Origin: an uncultured Lachnospiraceae bacterium
GTDB taxonomy: Bacteria; Bacillota; Clostridia; Lachnospirales; Lachnospiraceae
Length of the DNA: 56,397 nucleotides
Reading direction: 5' to 3'
Assembly (NCBI GenBank): GCA_934317845.1
Contig: CAKRES010000020.1
Span: 1 to 56,397 of the forward strand
Shown here piece by piece: positions 36,274 to 45,159 of this stretch. A program made the position numbers and the translations under genes. The notes under the pieces are model-generated. The model was not told the DNA's origin, made no database searches, and worked only from the letters and a program-made list of their open reading frames with translations. Each line of letters starts with the position of its first letter. Positions within the stretch are counted from its first letter, which is position 1.

Positions 36274-37128
36274 ATGAGCGAACAGCAGAAATTGCTGCGG
36301 CAGAAGAAAATAACCAAATATGTATTGCTGACGCTGACGGTACTTTTTATCACCGTAATGCTGATCGTGCCGCTGGCATCGATCCTTTACAATTCGTTAA
36401 AGGAAGGAATTGGCTATTACATTTCTTCGATCACAACGGATTATGTAAGGAGTGCATTGTTTGTCACACTGCTGGCAACCGTGATCGCAGTGGTCGTTAA
36501 TACCTTTTTTGGTATTTGTGCAGCATGGCTTTTGACAAAATTTACGTTTAAGGGAAAGCAGATCTTAGCTACCCTGATCGATATTCCGTTTTCCATTTCA
36601 CCGGTTATCGTAGGACTTTCCTACCTGATGACATTTGGACGGCTCGGCTGGTTTTATCCGGTTATCCGGATGATCAATGAGTGGCTCGGAACCAATATCC
36701 GTATCACCTTTGCCATTCCGGGCGTAGTGCTTGCCACGATCTTTGTGACGTTTCCGTTTGTATCAAGGGAGTTGATCCCGGTGTTGAATGCAACGGGAAA
36801 GGATGAGGAAGAAGCGGCTGCATTGATGGGAGCAAAAGGCTTTACTATCTTTCGACGGATCACTCTGCCACAGATGAAATGGGGCTTGTTATACGGCGTG
36901 ATCCTCTGTACGGCAAGAGCGTTAGGAGAGTTTGGAGCGGTCAATGCACTTTCCAAGACAAGAGGAGAAACCTTTACCCTTCCGTTAGAGATCGATGCAC
37001 TTTATATGTCGGGAACGGATCAGGCAATCACATCCGCATTTGCAGTATCGTCCCTGCTTGTACTCATAGCAGTGATCCTTTTGATCGTACGGGCGATCTT
37101 AGAACAACGAGGAAAAGAAAAAGCGTAG
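36274..37128 (+). CDS. cysW: Sulfate ABC transporter permease CysW
   Basis: Second permease of the sulfate importer, 284 residues with six hydrophobic segments. Family features are GIGYYISSITTDYVRSALFVT, IDIPFSISPVIVGLSY and the ATPase-contact loop EEEAAALMGAKGFTIFRR. LGEFGAVNALSKTRGET near the C-terminus is a CysW signature. I start at the ATG at 36274 after AAAGGTGGTG; a GTG at 36262 is less likely. It lies 15 bp after cysT. Confidence 0.94.
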   Translation: MSEQQKLLRQKKITKYVLLTLTVLFITVMLIVPLASILYNSLKEGIGYYISSITTDYVRSALFVTLLATVIAVVVNTFFGICAAWLLTKFTFKGKQILATLIDIPFSISPVIVGLSYLMTFGRLGWFYPVIRMINEWLGTNIRITFAIPGVVLATIFVTFPFVSRELIPVLNATGKDEEEAAALMGAKGFTIFRRITLPQMKWGLLYGVILCTARALGEFGAVNALSKTRGETFTLPLEIDALYMSGTDQAITSAFAVSSLLVLIAVILLIVRAILEQRGKEKA

Positions 37129-37144
37129 AAAGGCGGGAAATACC

Positions 37145-38209
37145 ATGTATGTGGAAATGAAACATATCTATAAAAAATACGGCGATTTCCTTGCCTCTGA
37201 TGATGTCAGCTTTGGCGTTGAAAAAGGAAAATTAGTTGCATTATTAGGACCGAGTGGAAGCGGAAAAACAACTCTGCTTCGTATGATCGCCGGACTGGAA
37301 GATCCGAATGAGGGTGATATTTATATCGACGGAAAACGGATGAATGATATTCCGGCAAGCAAGCGTGGGATCGGATTTGTATTTCAAAACTACGCACTGT
37401 TCCGGTACATGACGGTATTTGATAATGTTGCATTTGGTCTGGAGCTTCAGAAAATGCCGAAACGACAGATCAAGGAACGTGTCACGGAGCTGTTAAAGCT
37501 GACGGGATTGTCCGGCATGGAGAAACGGTATCCGAACCAGCTATCCGGCGGACAGCGGCAGAGAGTTGCATTTGCAAGAGCGTTAGCTCCGAACCCACAG
37601 GTGCTGCTGCTGGATGAACCATTTGCTGCGATCGATGCGAAGGTGCGTACCGAACTTCGGAGCTGGTTAAAGGAAATGGTGGAGACACTTGGTATTACCA
37701 GTATCTTTGTAACACACGATCAGGACGAAGCGGTGGAGGTTGCCGATGAGATCATCATCACCAATCACGGAAGGATCGAACAGATGGGAACTCCGGTAGA
37801 TATTTATAAAACACCGCATACCCCGTTTGTAGCACAGTTTATCGGCCGGTCTTCCGTCGTGGAGGATTACGAGAAACTCAAAGGCTTTGACCGGGTGGAG
37901 AAAGCAGACCGTGCGGTGATCCGTCCGGAGTTCATCAAGATTTCCAAAAGCGGAAAGCTCAATCAGTATGTGAGTGCCGCAGAGATGGGTGTTGTTACCG
38001 ATGTAGTCTTTCGTGGAAACCGCATGGATGTGACAGTGGACATCAACGGCATCACGGTAGTCGGAGAGCGATCCCTGGAAAAAGATCTGGTATCCGTCGG
38101 TGAAACCGTACATGTACTGATCTACCGGCTTTATGTATTTGATGAAGAGAAAACGTATTTACTGGAGAATCAGGAAATGCAGGCACAGGATGATGTATTC
38201 TACATTTAA
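37145..38209 (+). CDS. cysA: Sulfate ABC transporter ATP-binding protein CysA
   Basis: Powers the sulfate importer. 354 residues. Walker A GPSGSGKTT (near 35), Q-loop VFQNYALFRYM, ABC signature LSGGQRQRVAFARAL (near 135), Walker B LLLDEPF and switch THDQDEA are all intact. A C-terminal TOBE-like regulatory domain covers about 240-354. With sbp, cysT and cysW the importer is complete. Confidence 0.95.
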   Translation: MYVEMKHIYKKYGDFLASDDVSFGVEKGKLVALLGPSGSGKTTLLRMIAGLEDPNEGDIYIDGKRMNDIPASKRGIGFVFQNYALFRYMTVFDNVAFGLELQKMPKRQIKERVTELLKLTGLSGMEKRYPNQLSGGQRQRVAFARALAPNPQVLLLDEPFAAIDAKVRTELRSWLKEMVETLGITSIFVTHDQDEAVEVADEIIITNHGRIEQMGTPVDIYKTPHTPFVAQFIGRSSVVEDYEKLKGFDRVEKADRAVIRPEFIKISKSGKLNQYVSAAEMGVVTDVVFRGNRMDVTVDINGITVVGERSLEKDLVSVGETVHVLIYRLYVFDEEKTYLLENQEMQAQDDVFYI

Positions 38210-38223
38210 CTTTGGAGGAGCTT

Positions 38224-39921
38224 ATGCAGATTGAAAAACAGTCCGTTCTTTATACTGACATTTTGATCATTGGTGGTGGTACAGCAGGATGTTATGCGGC
38301 ACTTACGATCCGGGAACATTCCGATGCGAAGATCATCATTGCAGAAAAAGCAAATATCAAGCGAAGCGGATGTCTGGCAGCGGGAGTCAATGCGATCAAT
38401 GCCTACATCGTAAAGGGACGAAAGCCGGAAGATTATTTGGAATATGCGAAAAAGGATGCGGATGGCATTGTAAGGGAAGATTTACTGCTTACGATGTCAG
38501 AGGGGCTGAACCGGGTGACACATAAAATGGAAGATCTGGGACTGGTCATTTTAAAGGATGAAAATGGCGAGTATGTTGCCCGTGGCAACCGTAATATCAA
38601 GATCAACGGAGAGAACATGAAGCCGCTGCTTGCAAAGGCAGTACAGGAGCTTCCTGATGTTACGGTATACAATCGTTTGAACATTACGGATTATCTGGTG
38701 GAGGACGGAAGCATCAAAGGAGCTTACGGATTTTTCCTGGATACTAAGGAAGCAGTTTTGATCAAGGCAAAGAAAGTGCTTTGTGCCACAGGAGGAGCGG
38801 CAGGGCTTTACCGCCCGAACAATCCCGGATTTTCCCAACATAAGATGTGGTATCCGCCGTTTAACACGGGAGCCGGATATGCGATGGGAATTAAGAGCGG
38901 AGCAGAGATGACGACATTTGAGATGCGTTTTATCGCATTGCGCTGTAAGGATACGATCGCACCGACGGGAACGATCGCACAGGGAGTTGGTGCCAAACAG
39001 GTCAACGCCAAAGGCGAGGTATATGAAGACCGTTATGGACTAACGACTTCCCAGCGGGTATATGGAACAGTGATGGAAAACCTGTCCGGACGCGGTCCTT
39101 GTTACTTAAGAACCGAGGGGATCACGAAGGAGCAGGATGAATCCTTAAAGAAAGCCTACTTGAATATGGCACCGAGCCAGACGATGAAATGGCTGGAATC
39201 CGGAAAAAATCCGAGTGAACAGAATGTAGAGATCGAGGGAACCGAGCCGTATATCGTAGGGGGGCACACCGCCAGCGGTTACTGGGTAGATACGAACCGG
39301 GAAACGACGATCAAGGGACTTTATGCAGCCGGTGATGTAGCCGGAGGATGTCCACAAAAATATGTAACCGGAGCGATGGTAGAGGGTGAGATCGCTGCCC
39401 TTCATATGGTTGAACAGCTGAAAAAAGAGCAGGAGGAGCAGCAGGATCATAAGACAGATGAAGCAAAGCTTCAAAAGAAAGTAGAAGAATATAATGCCTA
39501 CTTAAATCGCACACAGGCGGTATATGAGGTGGAAGCATTGGAGGATGCCATGCAGAAAGTGATGGACAGTTATGCAGGCGGAATTTCCACACATTACCAG
39601 TTCAATGAAACACAGCTTGCACTGGCAGAGGAAAAGATCAGACAGATCATCAAGCTGGCAGAGCAGACAAAAGCAGAAGATATGCACGAGCTGATGTTTG
39701 TTTACGAGTTAAAGGAGCGGCTGGTCGTTTGTCTGACTCTGATCGCACATTTGCGGGCCAGAAAGGAAACGAGATGGCACAGCTTTTGTGAAAACCTGAA
39801 TTATCCGGAAAAAAGTGATGACTGGTTAAAATATGTTAATTCCAAAATGGAAGATGGGAAGATCAAGATCATCTTACGTGATCTGGTCGGAAGGGAGGAA
39901 ACCTATGAGCATTGCGATTGA
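38224..39921 (+). CDS. aprA: Adenylylsulfate reductase flavoprotein subunit AprA
   Basis: Reduces APS to sulfite and AMP at a FAD, with electrons from AprB. 565 residues. FAD-binding IIGGGTAGCYAAL lies at about 15-27; the glycine-rich second motif ATGGAAGLYRPN near 194; GTIAQGVGAKQVNA near 250; and the C-terminal FAD motif GLYAAGDVAGG near 370. It belongs to the fumarate-reductase-like superfamily, and pairing with an AprB-like ferredoxin plus ATP sulfurylase makes APS the likely substrate. AprAB is best known from dissimilatory sulfate reducers, but here it sits in an assimilatory locus. I start at ATG 38224 after GGAGGAG. It overlaps aprB by 17 bp. Confidence 0.9.
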   Translation: MQIEKQSVLYTDILIIGGGTAGCYAALTIREHSDAKIIIAEKANIKRSGCLAAGVNAINAYIVKGRKPEDYLEYAKKDADGIVREDLLLTMSEGLNRVTHKMEDLGLVILKDENGEYVARGNRNIKINGENMKPLLAKAVQELPDVTVYNRLNITDYLVEDGSIKGAYGFFLDTKEAVLIKAKKVLCATGGAAGLYRPNNPGFSQHKMWYPPFNTGAGYAMGIKSGAEMTTFEMRFIALRCKDTIAPTGTIAQGVGAKQVNAKGEVYEDRYGLTTSQRVYGTVMENLSGRGPCYLRTEGITKEQDESLKKAYLNMAPSQTMKWLESGKNPSEQNVEIEGTEPYIVGGHTASGYWVDTNRETTIKGLYAAGDVAGGCPQKYVTGAMVEGEIAALHMVEQLKKEQEEQQDHKTDEAKLQKKVEEYNAYLNRTQAVYEVEALEDAMQKVMDSYAGGISTHYQFNETQLALAEEKIRQIIKLAEQTKAEDMHELMFVYELKERLVVCLTLIAHLRARKETRWHSFCENLNYPEKSDDWLKYVNSKMEDGKIKIILRDLVGREETYEHCD

Positions 39922-40219
39922 TGCATCTTTATGCAAAGGATGCGGAGCATGTGCCAATGTCTGTCCGGGAAGCCTGATCAAGCAGAGACAGGACGGCACC
40001 GCTTACATCAAATATCCAAAGGATTGCTGGGGATGTTCCTCCTGTATCAAGGAATGTCACTTTGGCGCGATCGCGCTTTACTTAGGAGCAGACATTGGAG
40101 GAATGGGCAGTAAGATGACAGTGGAACAAAAAGATCACAAGCTGAACTGGAATATCACAAGAGCAGATGGAACGAAGGAAACCATTGTCATTGATCAGAA
40201 AGAATCCAATCAATATTAG
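39905..40219 (+). CDS. aprB: Adenylylsulfate reductase iron-sulfur subunit AprB
   Basis: A 104-residue ferredoxin-type partner of AprA that passes electrons to the FAD. Two [4Fe-4S] motifs are visible: C-X2-C-X2-C-X3-C at residues 10-20 (CKGCGACANVC) and a second CWGCSSCIKEC at about 40-50. The C-terminal tail (about 55-104) is shorter than in sulfate reducers and rich in Lys/Asp. I start at ATG 39905 (MSIAIDASLCKGC), within the end of aprA and preceded by GGAAGGGAGG. Confidence 0.9.
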   Translation: MSIAIDASLCKGCGACANVCPGSLIKQRQDGTAYIKYPKDCWGCSSCIKECHFGAIALYLGADIGGMGSKMTVEQKDHKLNWNITRADGTKETIVIDQKESNQY

Positions 40220-40247
40220 CAATAAAGAGAAAGGAAGGAAAACAACC

Positions 40248-41147
40248 ATGAGTGAATTATCGCATCTTGATGAACTGGAGGCAGAGGCAATCTATATTAT
40301 CCGTGAAGTGGCAGCAGAATGTGAAAAGCCGGTTATGCTCTACTCCATTGGAAAGGACAGCTCCGTTATGCTTCATTTGGCGATGAAAGCATTTTATCCG
40401 GAGAAACCGCCATTCCCATTTTTACATGTCAATACGACCTGGAAATTTAAAGAAATGATCGAATTCAGAGACCGTATCGCAAAGGAAAAGGGAATTGAAA
40501 TGATCGAGTATATCAATGAGGAGGGAGTCAAGGCGGGAATCAATCCATTTGACCATGGCTCTGCGTATACCGATATCATGAAAACACAGGCATTAAAGCA
40601 GGCACTTGATAAATACGGTTTTACCGCAGCATTTGGTGGCGGACGAAGAGATGAAGAGAAATCCCGTGCAAAGGAACGTATCTTTTCCTTCCGTAACGAG
40701 CATCATGCCTGGGATCCGAAAAACCAGCGTCCGGAAATGTGGAAGTTATATAACTCCAAGATCAAAAAGCATGAGGAGGTTCGTGTTTTCCCACTTTCCA
40801 ACTGGACAGAGACCGATATCTGGCAGTATATCCGCCGGGAAAACATTGAGATCCCATCCTTATATTTTGCAAAGGTTCGTCCGGTCGTTTACCGGGATGG
40901 AAACATCATCATGGTGGATGATGACCGTATGAAGCTTCGTCCGGGTGAGGAGATCCAGTATAAGAGTGTACGTTTCCGTACGCTGGGCTGTTATCCTTTA
41001 ACCGGTGGATGTGAGTCAGAAGCGACCACACTGGATGAGATCATAGACGAAACGTTGAGTGCAGTATCTTCCGAGCGTACGACCCGTGTCATTGACAATG
41101 AGGCAGCCGGAAGCATGGAGCGAAGAAAAAGGGAGGGATACTTCTAA
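40248..41147 (+). CDS. cysD: Sulfate adenylyltransferase subunit CysD
   Basis: Catalytic subunit of the heterodimeric ATP sulfurylase (ATP + sulfate to APS + PPi). 299 residues of the PP-loop ATP pyrophosphatase fold: SIGKDSSVML (about 33-42, in place of the usual SGGKDS), AFGGGRRDEEKSRAKERIFSF near 130, and SNWTETDIWQYI, EIPSLYFA and LGCYPLTG toward the end. I start at 40248 (MSELSHLDEL) after AAAGGAAGG. Only 1 bp separates it from cysN. Confidence 0.95.
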   Translation: MSELSHLDELEAEAIYIIREVAAECEKPVMLYSIGKDSSVMLHLAMKAFYPEKPPFPFLHVNTTWKFKEMIEFRDRIAKEKGIEMIEYINEEGVKAGINPFDHGSAYTDIMKTQALKQALDKYGFTAAFGGGRRDEEKSRAKERIFSFRNEHHAWDPKNQRPEMWKLYNSKIKKHEEVRVFPLSNWTETDIWQYIRRENIEIPSLYFAKVRPVVYRDGNIIMVDDDRMKLRPGEEIQYKSVRFRTLGCYPLTGGCESEATTLDEIIDETLSAVSSERTTRVIDNEAAGSMERRKREGYF

Positions 41148-41148
41148 G

Positions 41149-42786
41149 ATGAGTGGATTATTAAAATTTATTACATGCGGAAGTGTGGACGACGGAAAAT
41201 CAACATTGATCGGTCACATATTATATGATTCCAAATTGCTTTATACCGATCAGGAAAAAGCATTGGAGCTGGACAGTAAAGTGGGAAGCCGTGGCGGCGC
41301 GATCGATTACTCTCTTTTATTAGATGGTCTGATGGCAGAGCGTGAGCAGGGGATTACGATCGACGTAGCATACCGCTACTTTACTACAGAAAAAAGAAGT
41401 TTTATCGTAGCAGATACACCGGGACATGAAGAGTACACCAGAAACATGGCAGTGGGAGCATCCTTTGCAGATCTTGCCGTGATCCTGATCGATGCAAAGC
41501 AGGGCGTACTTGTACAGACAAGACGACATGCAAGGATCTGTGCTTTGATGGGTATCAAATATTTCGTATTTGCGGTAAATAAAATGGATTTGGTCGGCTA
41601 CGACGAAGCCCGTTTTTTAGAGATCAAAGAGCAGGTAGAGGCACTGGCAGAGGAATTGTCACTTGCCAATATCAAGCTGATCCCGGTATCTGCAACAGAA
41701 GGTGACAACGTCACGGTACATTCTGATAACATGCCATGGTATCAGGAAGAAGCACTGCTTACTTATCTGGAAAATATTGATATTACCGAAGACAATCACG
41801 AAAAAGGCTTTTATATGCCGGTACAGAGAGTATGCCGTCCGGATCATACCTTCCGTGGATTCCAGGGACAGATCGAAGAAGGAAGCGTTGCTGTAGGAGA
41901 TGAGATCACAACACTTCCAAGCAATGAAACAGCGAAGGTAAAAAGTATTCATGTCGGAGACAAGAAAACGGAATCCGCAGTCAAGGGACAGCCGGTGACG
42001 ATCCAGTTAGACCGGGAGGTAGATGTTTCCCGTGGTTGTGTATTGAGTAAGGATGCCGGTGCAAAGGTCGCTTCTTCGATCACCGCAACACTGTTGTGGA
42101 TGGATGATGAAGAACTGCACAGTGGCAAGAATTTCTTCTTTAAGCTGGGAACAAAGACTATTCCGGGAGCAGTTACAGAGATCAGTTATGCGATCGATGT
42201 CAATACCGGAGCACAGAAAAAGGTAGAGTCTCTCAGTAAAAACGAGATCGCAGTATGTAAGATTTCTCTGGCAGATAAGATCGTGGTAGATGAATTTAAG
42301 CATCATAAGACACTCGGTGAATTTATTTTGATCGACCGTGTCAGCAATATGACTTCTGCCTGTGGTGTGGTAGATCAGGTCAATACCGAAGAACATGGTC
42401 TTTACGAAGGAAGAGTAGATCGTAAGGTACGTGCAGCGATCAAGGGACAGACCGCTATCACCGTAGAGTTTATCAATGGAAAAGATGGTGTGAACCGTGC
42501 ATTTGTAGAGGATGTAGAAAAAGCGTTAAATCTTTCCGGAAGACATACGTATCTTTATGCTCCGGCAGCAGGCGAAGATATTTCTACTGTTGTAAAGCAT
42601 TTACACCGCGCCGGTATCGTTGTATTATTGTTAGTTGAAGAAAAACAATTGGATACGATCAGGGAAACAACGGAAGGCTATGTAACTGACTGGGATGCGC
42701 AAGGTAAGGATGTGGAACAGGTAGCACAGTTCATCCGCAGAAAATCTTCGTACGAAGCACTTGTCACAGGTGGAGACTATATTTAG
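41149..42786 (+). CDS. cysN: Sulfate adenylyltransferase GTPase subunit CysN
   Basis: GTPase subunit that drives APS formation by CysD. 545 residues. G motifs: G1 GSVDDGKST (11-19), G3 DTPGHEEYTRNM, G4 NKMDLVGY; EF-Tu-like domains 2 and 3 follow to about residue 430. Unlike many CysN proteins there is no C-terminal APS kinase domain with a P-loop; the last ~110 residues (RKVRAAIKGQTAITVEFING ..., then SGRHTYLYAPAAGEDISTVVKHLH) are an unusual tail resembling a degenerate or partial CysC. Absence of APS kinase fits reduction of APS itself by AprAB rather than PAPS. Confidence 0.93.
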   Translation: MSGLLKFITCGSVDDGKSTLIGHILYDSKLLYTDQEKALELDSKVGSRGGAIDYSLLLDGLMAEREQGITIDVAYRYFTTEKRSFIVADTPGHEEYTRNMAVGASFADLAVILIDAKQGVLVQTRRHARICALMGIKYFVFAVNKMDLVGYDEARFLEIKEQVEALAEELSLANIKLIPVSATEGDNVTVHSDNMPWYQEEALLTYLENIDITEDNHEKGFYMPVQRVCRPDHTFRGFQGQIEEGSVAVGDEITTLPSNETAKVKSIHVGDKKTESAVKGQPVTIQLDREVDVSRGCVLSKDAGAKVASSITATLLWMDDEELHSGKNFFFKLGTKTIPGAVTEISYAIDVNTGAQKKVESLSKNEIAVCKISLADKIVVDEFKHHKTLGEFILIDRVSNMTSACGVVDQVNTEEHGLYEGRVDRKVRAAIKGQTAITVEFINGKDGVNRAFVEDVEKALNLSGRHTYLYAPAAGEDISTVVKHLHRAGIVVLLLVEEKQLDTIRETTEGYVTDWDAQGKDVEQVAQFIRRKSSYEALVTGGDYI

Positions 42787-42802
42787 GATGGAGAGGATGC
42801 AG

Positions 42803-44029
42803 ATGAAATTTAATACGGCACTTTTGCACAGCACGGCTATGGGAGAGGAGCAGACAGGCGCAACACTGACACCGGTCTACCAATCCAGTGCATTTTATCA
42901 GCCGTCAGCAGAGCAGCATGAGAAGCTGTTTCATAACAAGGCAACCGGATTTTCCTATACGAGGATCAACAACCCGACGATCTTTGCATTTGAAAATAAA
43001 ATGACGGCACTGGAGGGTGGAATTGCTTCCATCGCCTGTGCATCGGGTATGGCGGCGATCACCAATGCATTGCTCAACATCGTAACAGCAGGGCAGGAGA
43101 TTTTAGCCAGCACAAGCCTTTACGGCGGTTCGATCGATGTGTTCCACGATTTTGAAGCATTTGGTATCAAGACAGTGTTTGTCGATATGGATGATCTGGA
43201 TCGGGTGGAGCAGGCGATCAATGACCGCACGCGGGTGATCTTTGCAGAAACCATTGGAAATCCGAAGCTGGATGTGATCGACATTGAGAAGCTTGCAGCA
43301 CTGGCACATAAGCATGGACTTCCATTGATCATGGATAATACCGTGGCAACTGCTTATCTCGTAAAACCGATCAGTCTGGGTGCGGATATTGTAGTAAATT
43401 CCACTTCCAAATACATCAACGGAAGCAGCAATTCCATCAGTGGCGTGATCACTGAAGCAGGTACCTTTGCCTGGGATAGTGAACGCTATCCGGGGATGGC
43501 ACCGTATCGGAAGTTTGGAAAATTTGCTTATACGGCGAAGCTTCGGAACGGATTGTTTCGTAATACCGGAGCCTGTATGGCACCGCAGACCGCATTTTAT
43601 AATATGATCGGTATGGAGACATTGGGACTTCGTATGGAGCGCGCCTGTAGCAATGCAAAGAAATTAGCAGAGGTATTACATACCTATCCGGACATCACCG
43701 TCAATTATCCGGGATTAGCGGACAGCAAGTGGCATGAGATCGCTGATCGCATTTTAACGAACGGGTATGGGGCGATCTTAACGATCCGGGTAGGAAGCAA
43801 GGAACGGGCATACCGCCTGATCAACAGTCTGACAATACCAAAGATCGTGTCCAATATCGGAGATACCAAAACATTGATCATACATCCGGAATCTACACTG
43901 AATGCGCACAGTACAGAGCAGGAAAAAGAAGAGGCCGGTGTATTCGACGATCTGATCCGGATCAGTGTCGGGATTGAAGACATTGAGGACATTGTGGAGG
44001 ACTTCAAAAAAGCATTGGAACAGATATAA
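42803..44029 (+). CDS. metY: O-acetylhomoserine sulfhydrylase MetY
   Basis: PLP enzyme of the Cys/Met-metabolism family that makes homocysteine from O-acetylhomoserine. 408 residues. TPVYQSSAFYQPS and GFSYTRINNPT near the start, CASGMAAI near 78, and the PLP lysine in NSTSKYINGSS near 203 are typical, as is HPESTLNAHSTEQE near the end. I start at 42803 (MKFNTALLH) 6 bp after GGAGAGG. In Wolinella a MetY takes sulfur from a carrier-protein thiocarboxylate, not free sulfide; the carrier, E1 and JAMM genes found 1.5 kb downstream suggest the same here. Confidence 0.92.
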   Translation: MKFNTALLHSTAMGEEQTGATLTPVYQSSAFYQPSAEQHEKLFHNKATGFSYTRINNPTIFAFENKMTALEGGIASIACASGMAAITNALLNIVTAGQEILASTSLYGGSIDVFHDFEAFGIKTVFVDMDDLDRVEQAINDRTRVIFAETIGNPKLDVIDIEKLAALAHKHGLPLIMDNTVATAYLVKPISLGADIVVNSTSKYINGSSNSISGVITEAGTFAWDSERYPGMAPYRKFGKFAYTAKLRNGLFRNTGACMAPQTAFYNMIGMETLGLRMERACSNAKKLAEVLHTYPDITVNYPGLADSKWHEIADRILTNGYGAILTIRVGSKERAYRLINSLTIPKIVSNIGDTKTLIIHPESTLNAHSTEQEKEEAGVFDDLIRISVGIEDIEDIVEDFKKALEQI

Positions 44030-44042
44030 GGAGGAACAAAAC

Positions 44043-44903
44043 ATGGCAGTAGATTATGCAGCACTCAAAAAGGGCGGATTTATGCGCCAGAAACAGAAAA
44101 ATCATTTTTCTCTTCGACTTGCTGTGGTAGGTGGTAACCTGACCGCAGAAAATCTGGCAACAATTGCCGAAGTAGCAGAAAAATATGGAGATGGACACGT
44201 ACATTTGACATCCAGACAAAGTGTGGAGATTCCATTTATCAAGTTAGAGCAGGTAGAGGAAGTCAAGGAAGCATTGGCAAAGGGCGGCTGTAAGCCGGGT
44301 GTATGTGGACCGAGGGTGCGTACGATCACCGCCTGTCAGGGTAATCAGATCTGTCCAAGTGGAAATATTGATACCTATGACATTGCAAAGAAGCTCGATG
44401 AGCGTTATTACGCAAGAGAGCTTCCGCACAAATTCAAATTTGGTGTAACCGGATGCCAGAACAACTGCTTAAAGGCAGAAGAAAATGATGTGGGGATCAA
44501 GGGTGCATCAAAGGTTGTCTGGAAAGAGGACGCCTGCATTTCCTGCGGGGTATGTGAAAAAGCCTGCCGCGAGGGTGCGATCACGATCAAGGATGGAAAA
44601 GTGCTGGTAGAGGAAAGCAAATGTAACTACTGTGGACGCTGTGCAAAGGCTTGTCCGACAGATGCATGGGAGGTAACAAGCGGTTATCTGTTATCCTTTG
44701 GTGGTCTGTTCGGTAACCGCATCCACAAAGGAGAGGAGTTCCTTCCGATCATCACATCAGAGGAAACACTGTTCCGTGTGACCGATGCAGCGATCCAGTT
44801 CTTTGATGACAATGCAAAACCGAGTGAACGTTTCCAGTTCACGATCGAACGAGTAGGAATAGAGAAATTTAAAAAGGTAATAGAGGAGGCATATCATGGC
44901 TGA
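44043..44903 (+). CDS. Small siroheme sulfite reductase-like protein with two extra [4Fe-4S] clusters
   Basis: Predicted to reduce sulfite to sulfide. 286 residues. The siroheme-[4Fe-4S] signature is complete: C98-X5-C104 (CQGNQIC) and C138-X3-C142 (CQNNC), with the parasite-like start KGGFMRQKQKNHFSLRL and HVHLTSRQ siroheme contacts. A ferredoxin insert with two C-X2-C-X2-C-X3-C motifs begins at C165 (CISCGVCEKAC and CNYCGRCAKAC). Size and layout resemble AsrC and small archaeal Dsr-like proteins; no AsrA, AsrB or NADPH subunit is present. Electrons may come through ferredoxin or thioredoxin. I start at 44043 after AGGAGG. It overlaps the next gene by 8 bp. Confidence 0.87.
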   Translation: MAVDYAALKKGGFMRQKQKNHFSLRLAVVGGNLTAENLATIAEVAEKYGDGHVHLTSRQSVEIPFIKLEQVEEVKEALAKGGCKPGVCGPRVRTITACQGNQICPSGNIDTYDIAKKLDERYYARELPHKFKFGVTGCQNNCLKAEENDVGIKGASKVVWKEDACISCGVCEKACREGAITIKDGKVLVEESKCNYCGRCAKACPTDAWEVTSGYLLSFGGLFGNRIHKGEEFLPIITSEETLFRVTDAAIQFFDDNAKPSERFQFTIERVGIEKFKKVIEEAYHG

Positions 44904-45141
44904 TTTTGAGATTGATGAGAGAGTAGATATTACAGATGTTGTCTGCCCGATGACATTTGTAAAAGCAAAAGTAGCAATGGAAGAGATTGAAGTAGGACAG
45001 ATCTTAGCCGTAACCATGAACGATGGGGAGCCGGTGCAGAATGTGCCAAGAAGCTTCAAGGAGGAAGGACAGCAGATCTTAAAGCTGATCAACAATGAAA
45101 ATGGAACCTACGACCTGATCGTAAAGAAGGTAGAGGAGTAA
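44896..45141 (+). CDS. TusA-family sulfurtransferase
   Basis: An 81-residue TusA/SirA-fold protein. The catalytic motif is C17-P18 (DVVCPMTFVKAK), with the following helix and the GQILAVTMNDGEP strand typical of the family. TusA proteins carry sulfur as a persulfide between partners. It is translationally coupled to the sulfite reductase (8-bp overlap), which suggests that it takes the reduced sulfur from that enzyme or delivers it to the carrier; this is inferred. GGAGG precedes the ATG. Confidence 0.88.
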   Translation: MADFEIDERVDITDVVCPMTFVKAKVAMEEIEVGQILAVTMNDGEPVQNVPRSFKEEGQQILKLINNENGTYDLIVKKVEE

Positions 45142-45159
45142 AAGGCAAGGAGGAGTTTC

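Noticed and set aside
38224..40219. Dissimilatory sulfate respiration
   Set aside because: aprAB and ATP sulfurylase are present, but there is no dsrAB, dsrC, qmo or membrane electron complex, and the genes are mixed with CysK, MetY and CysDN, which point to assimilation.
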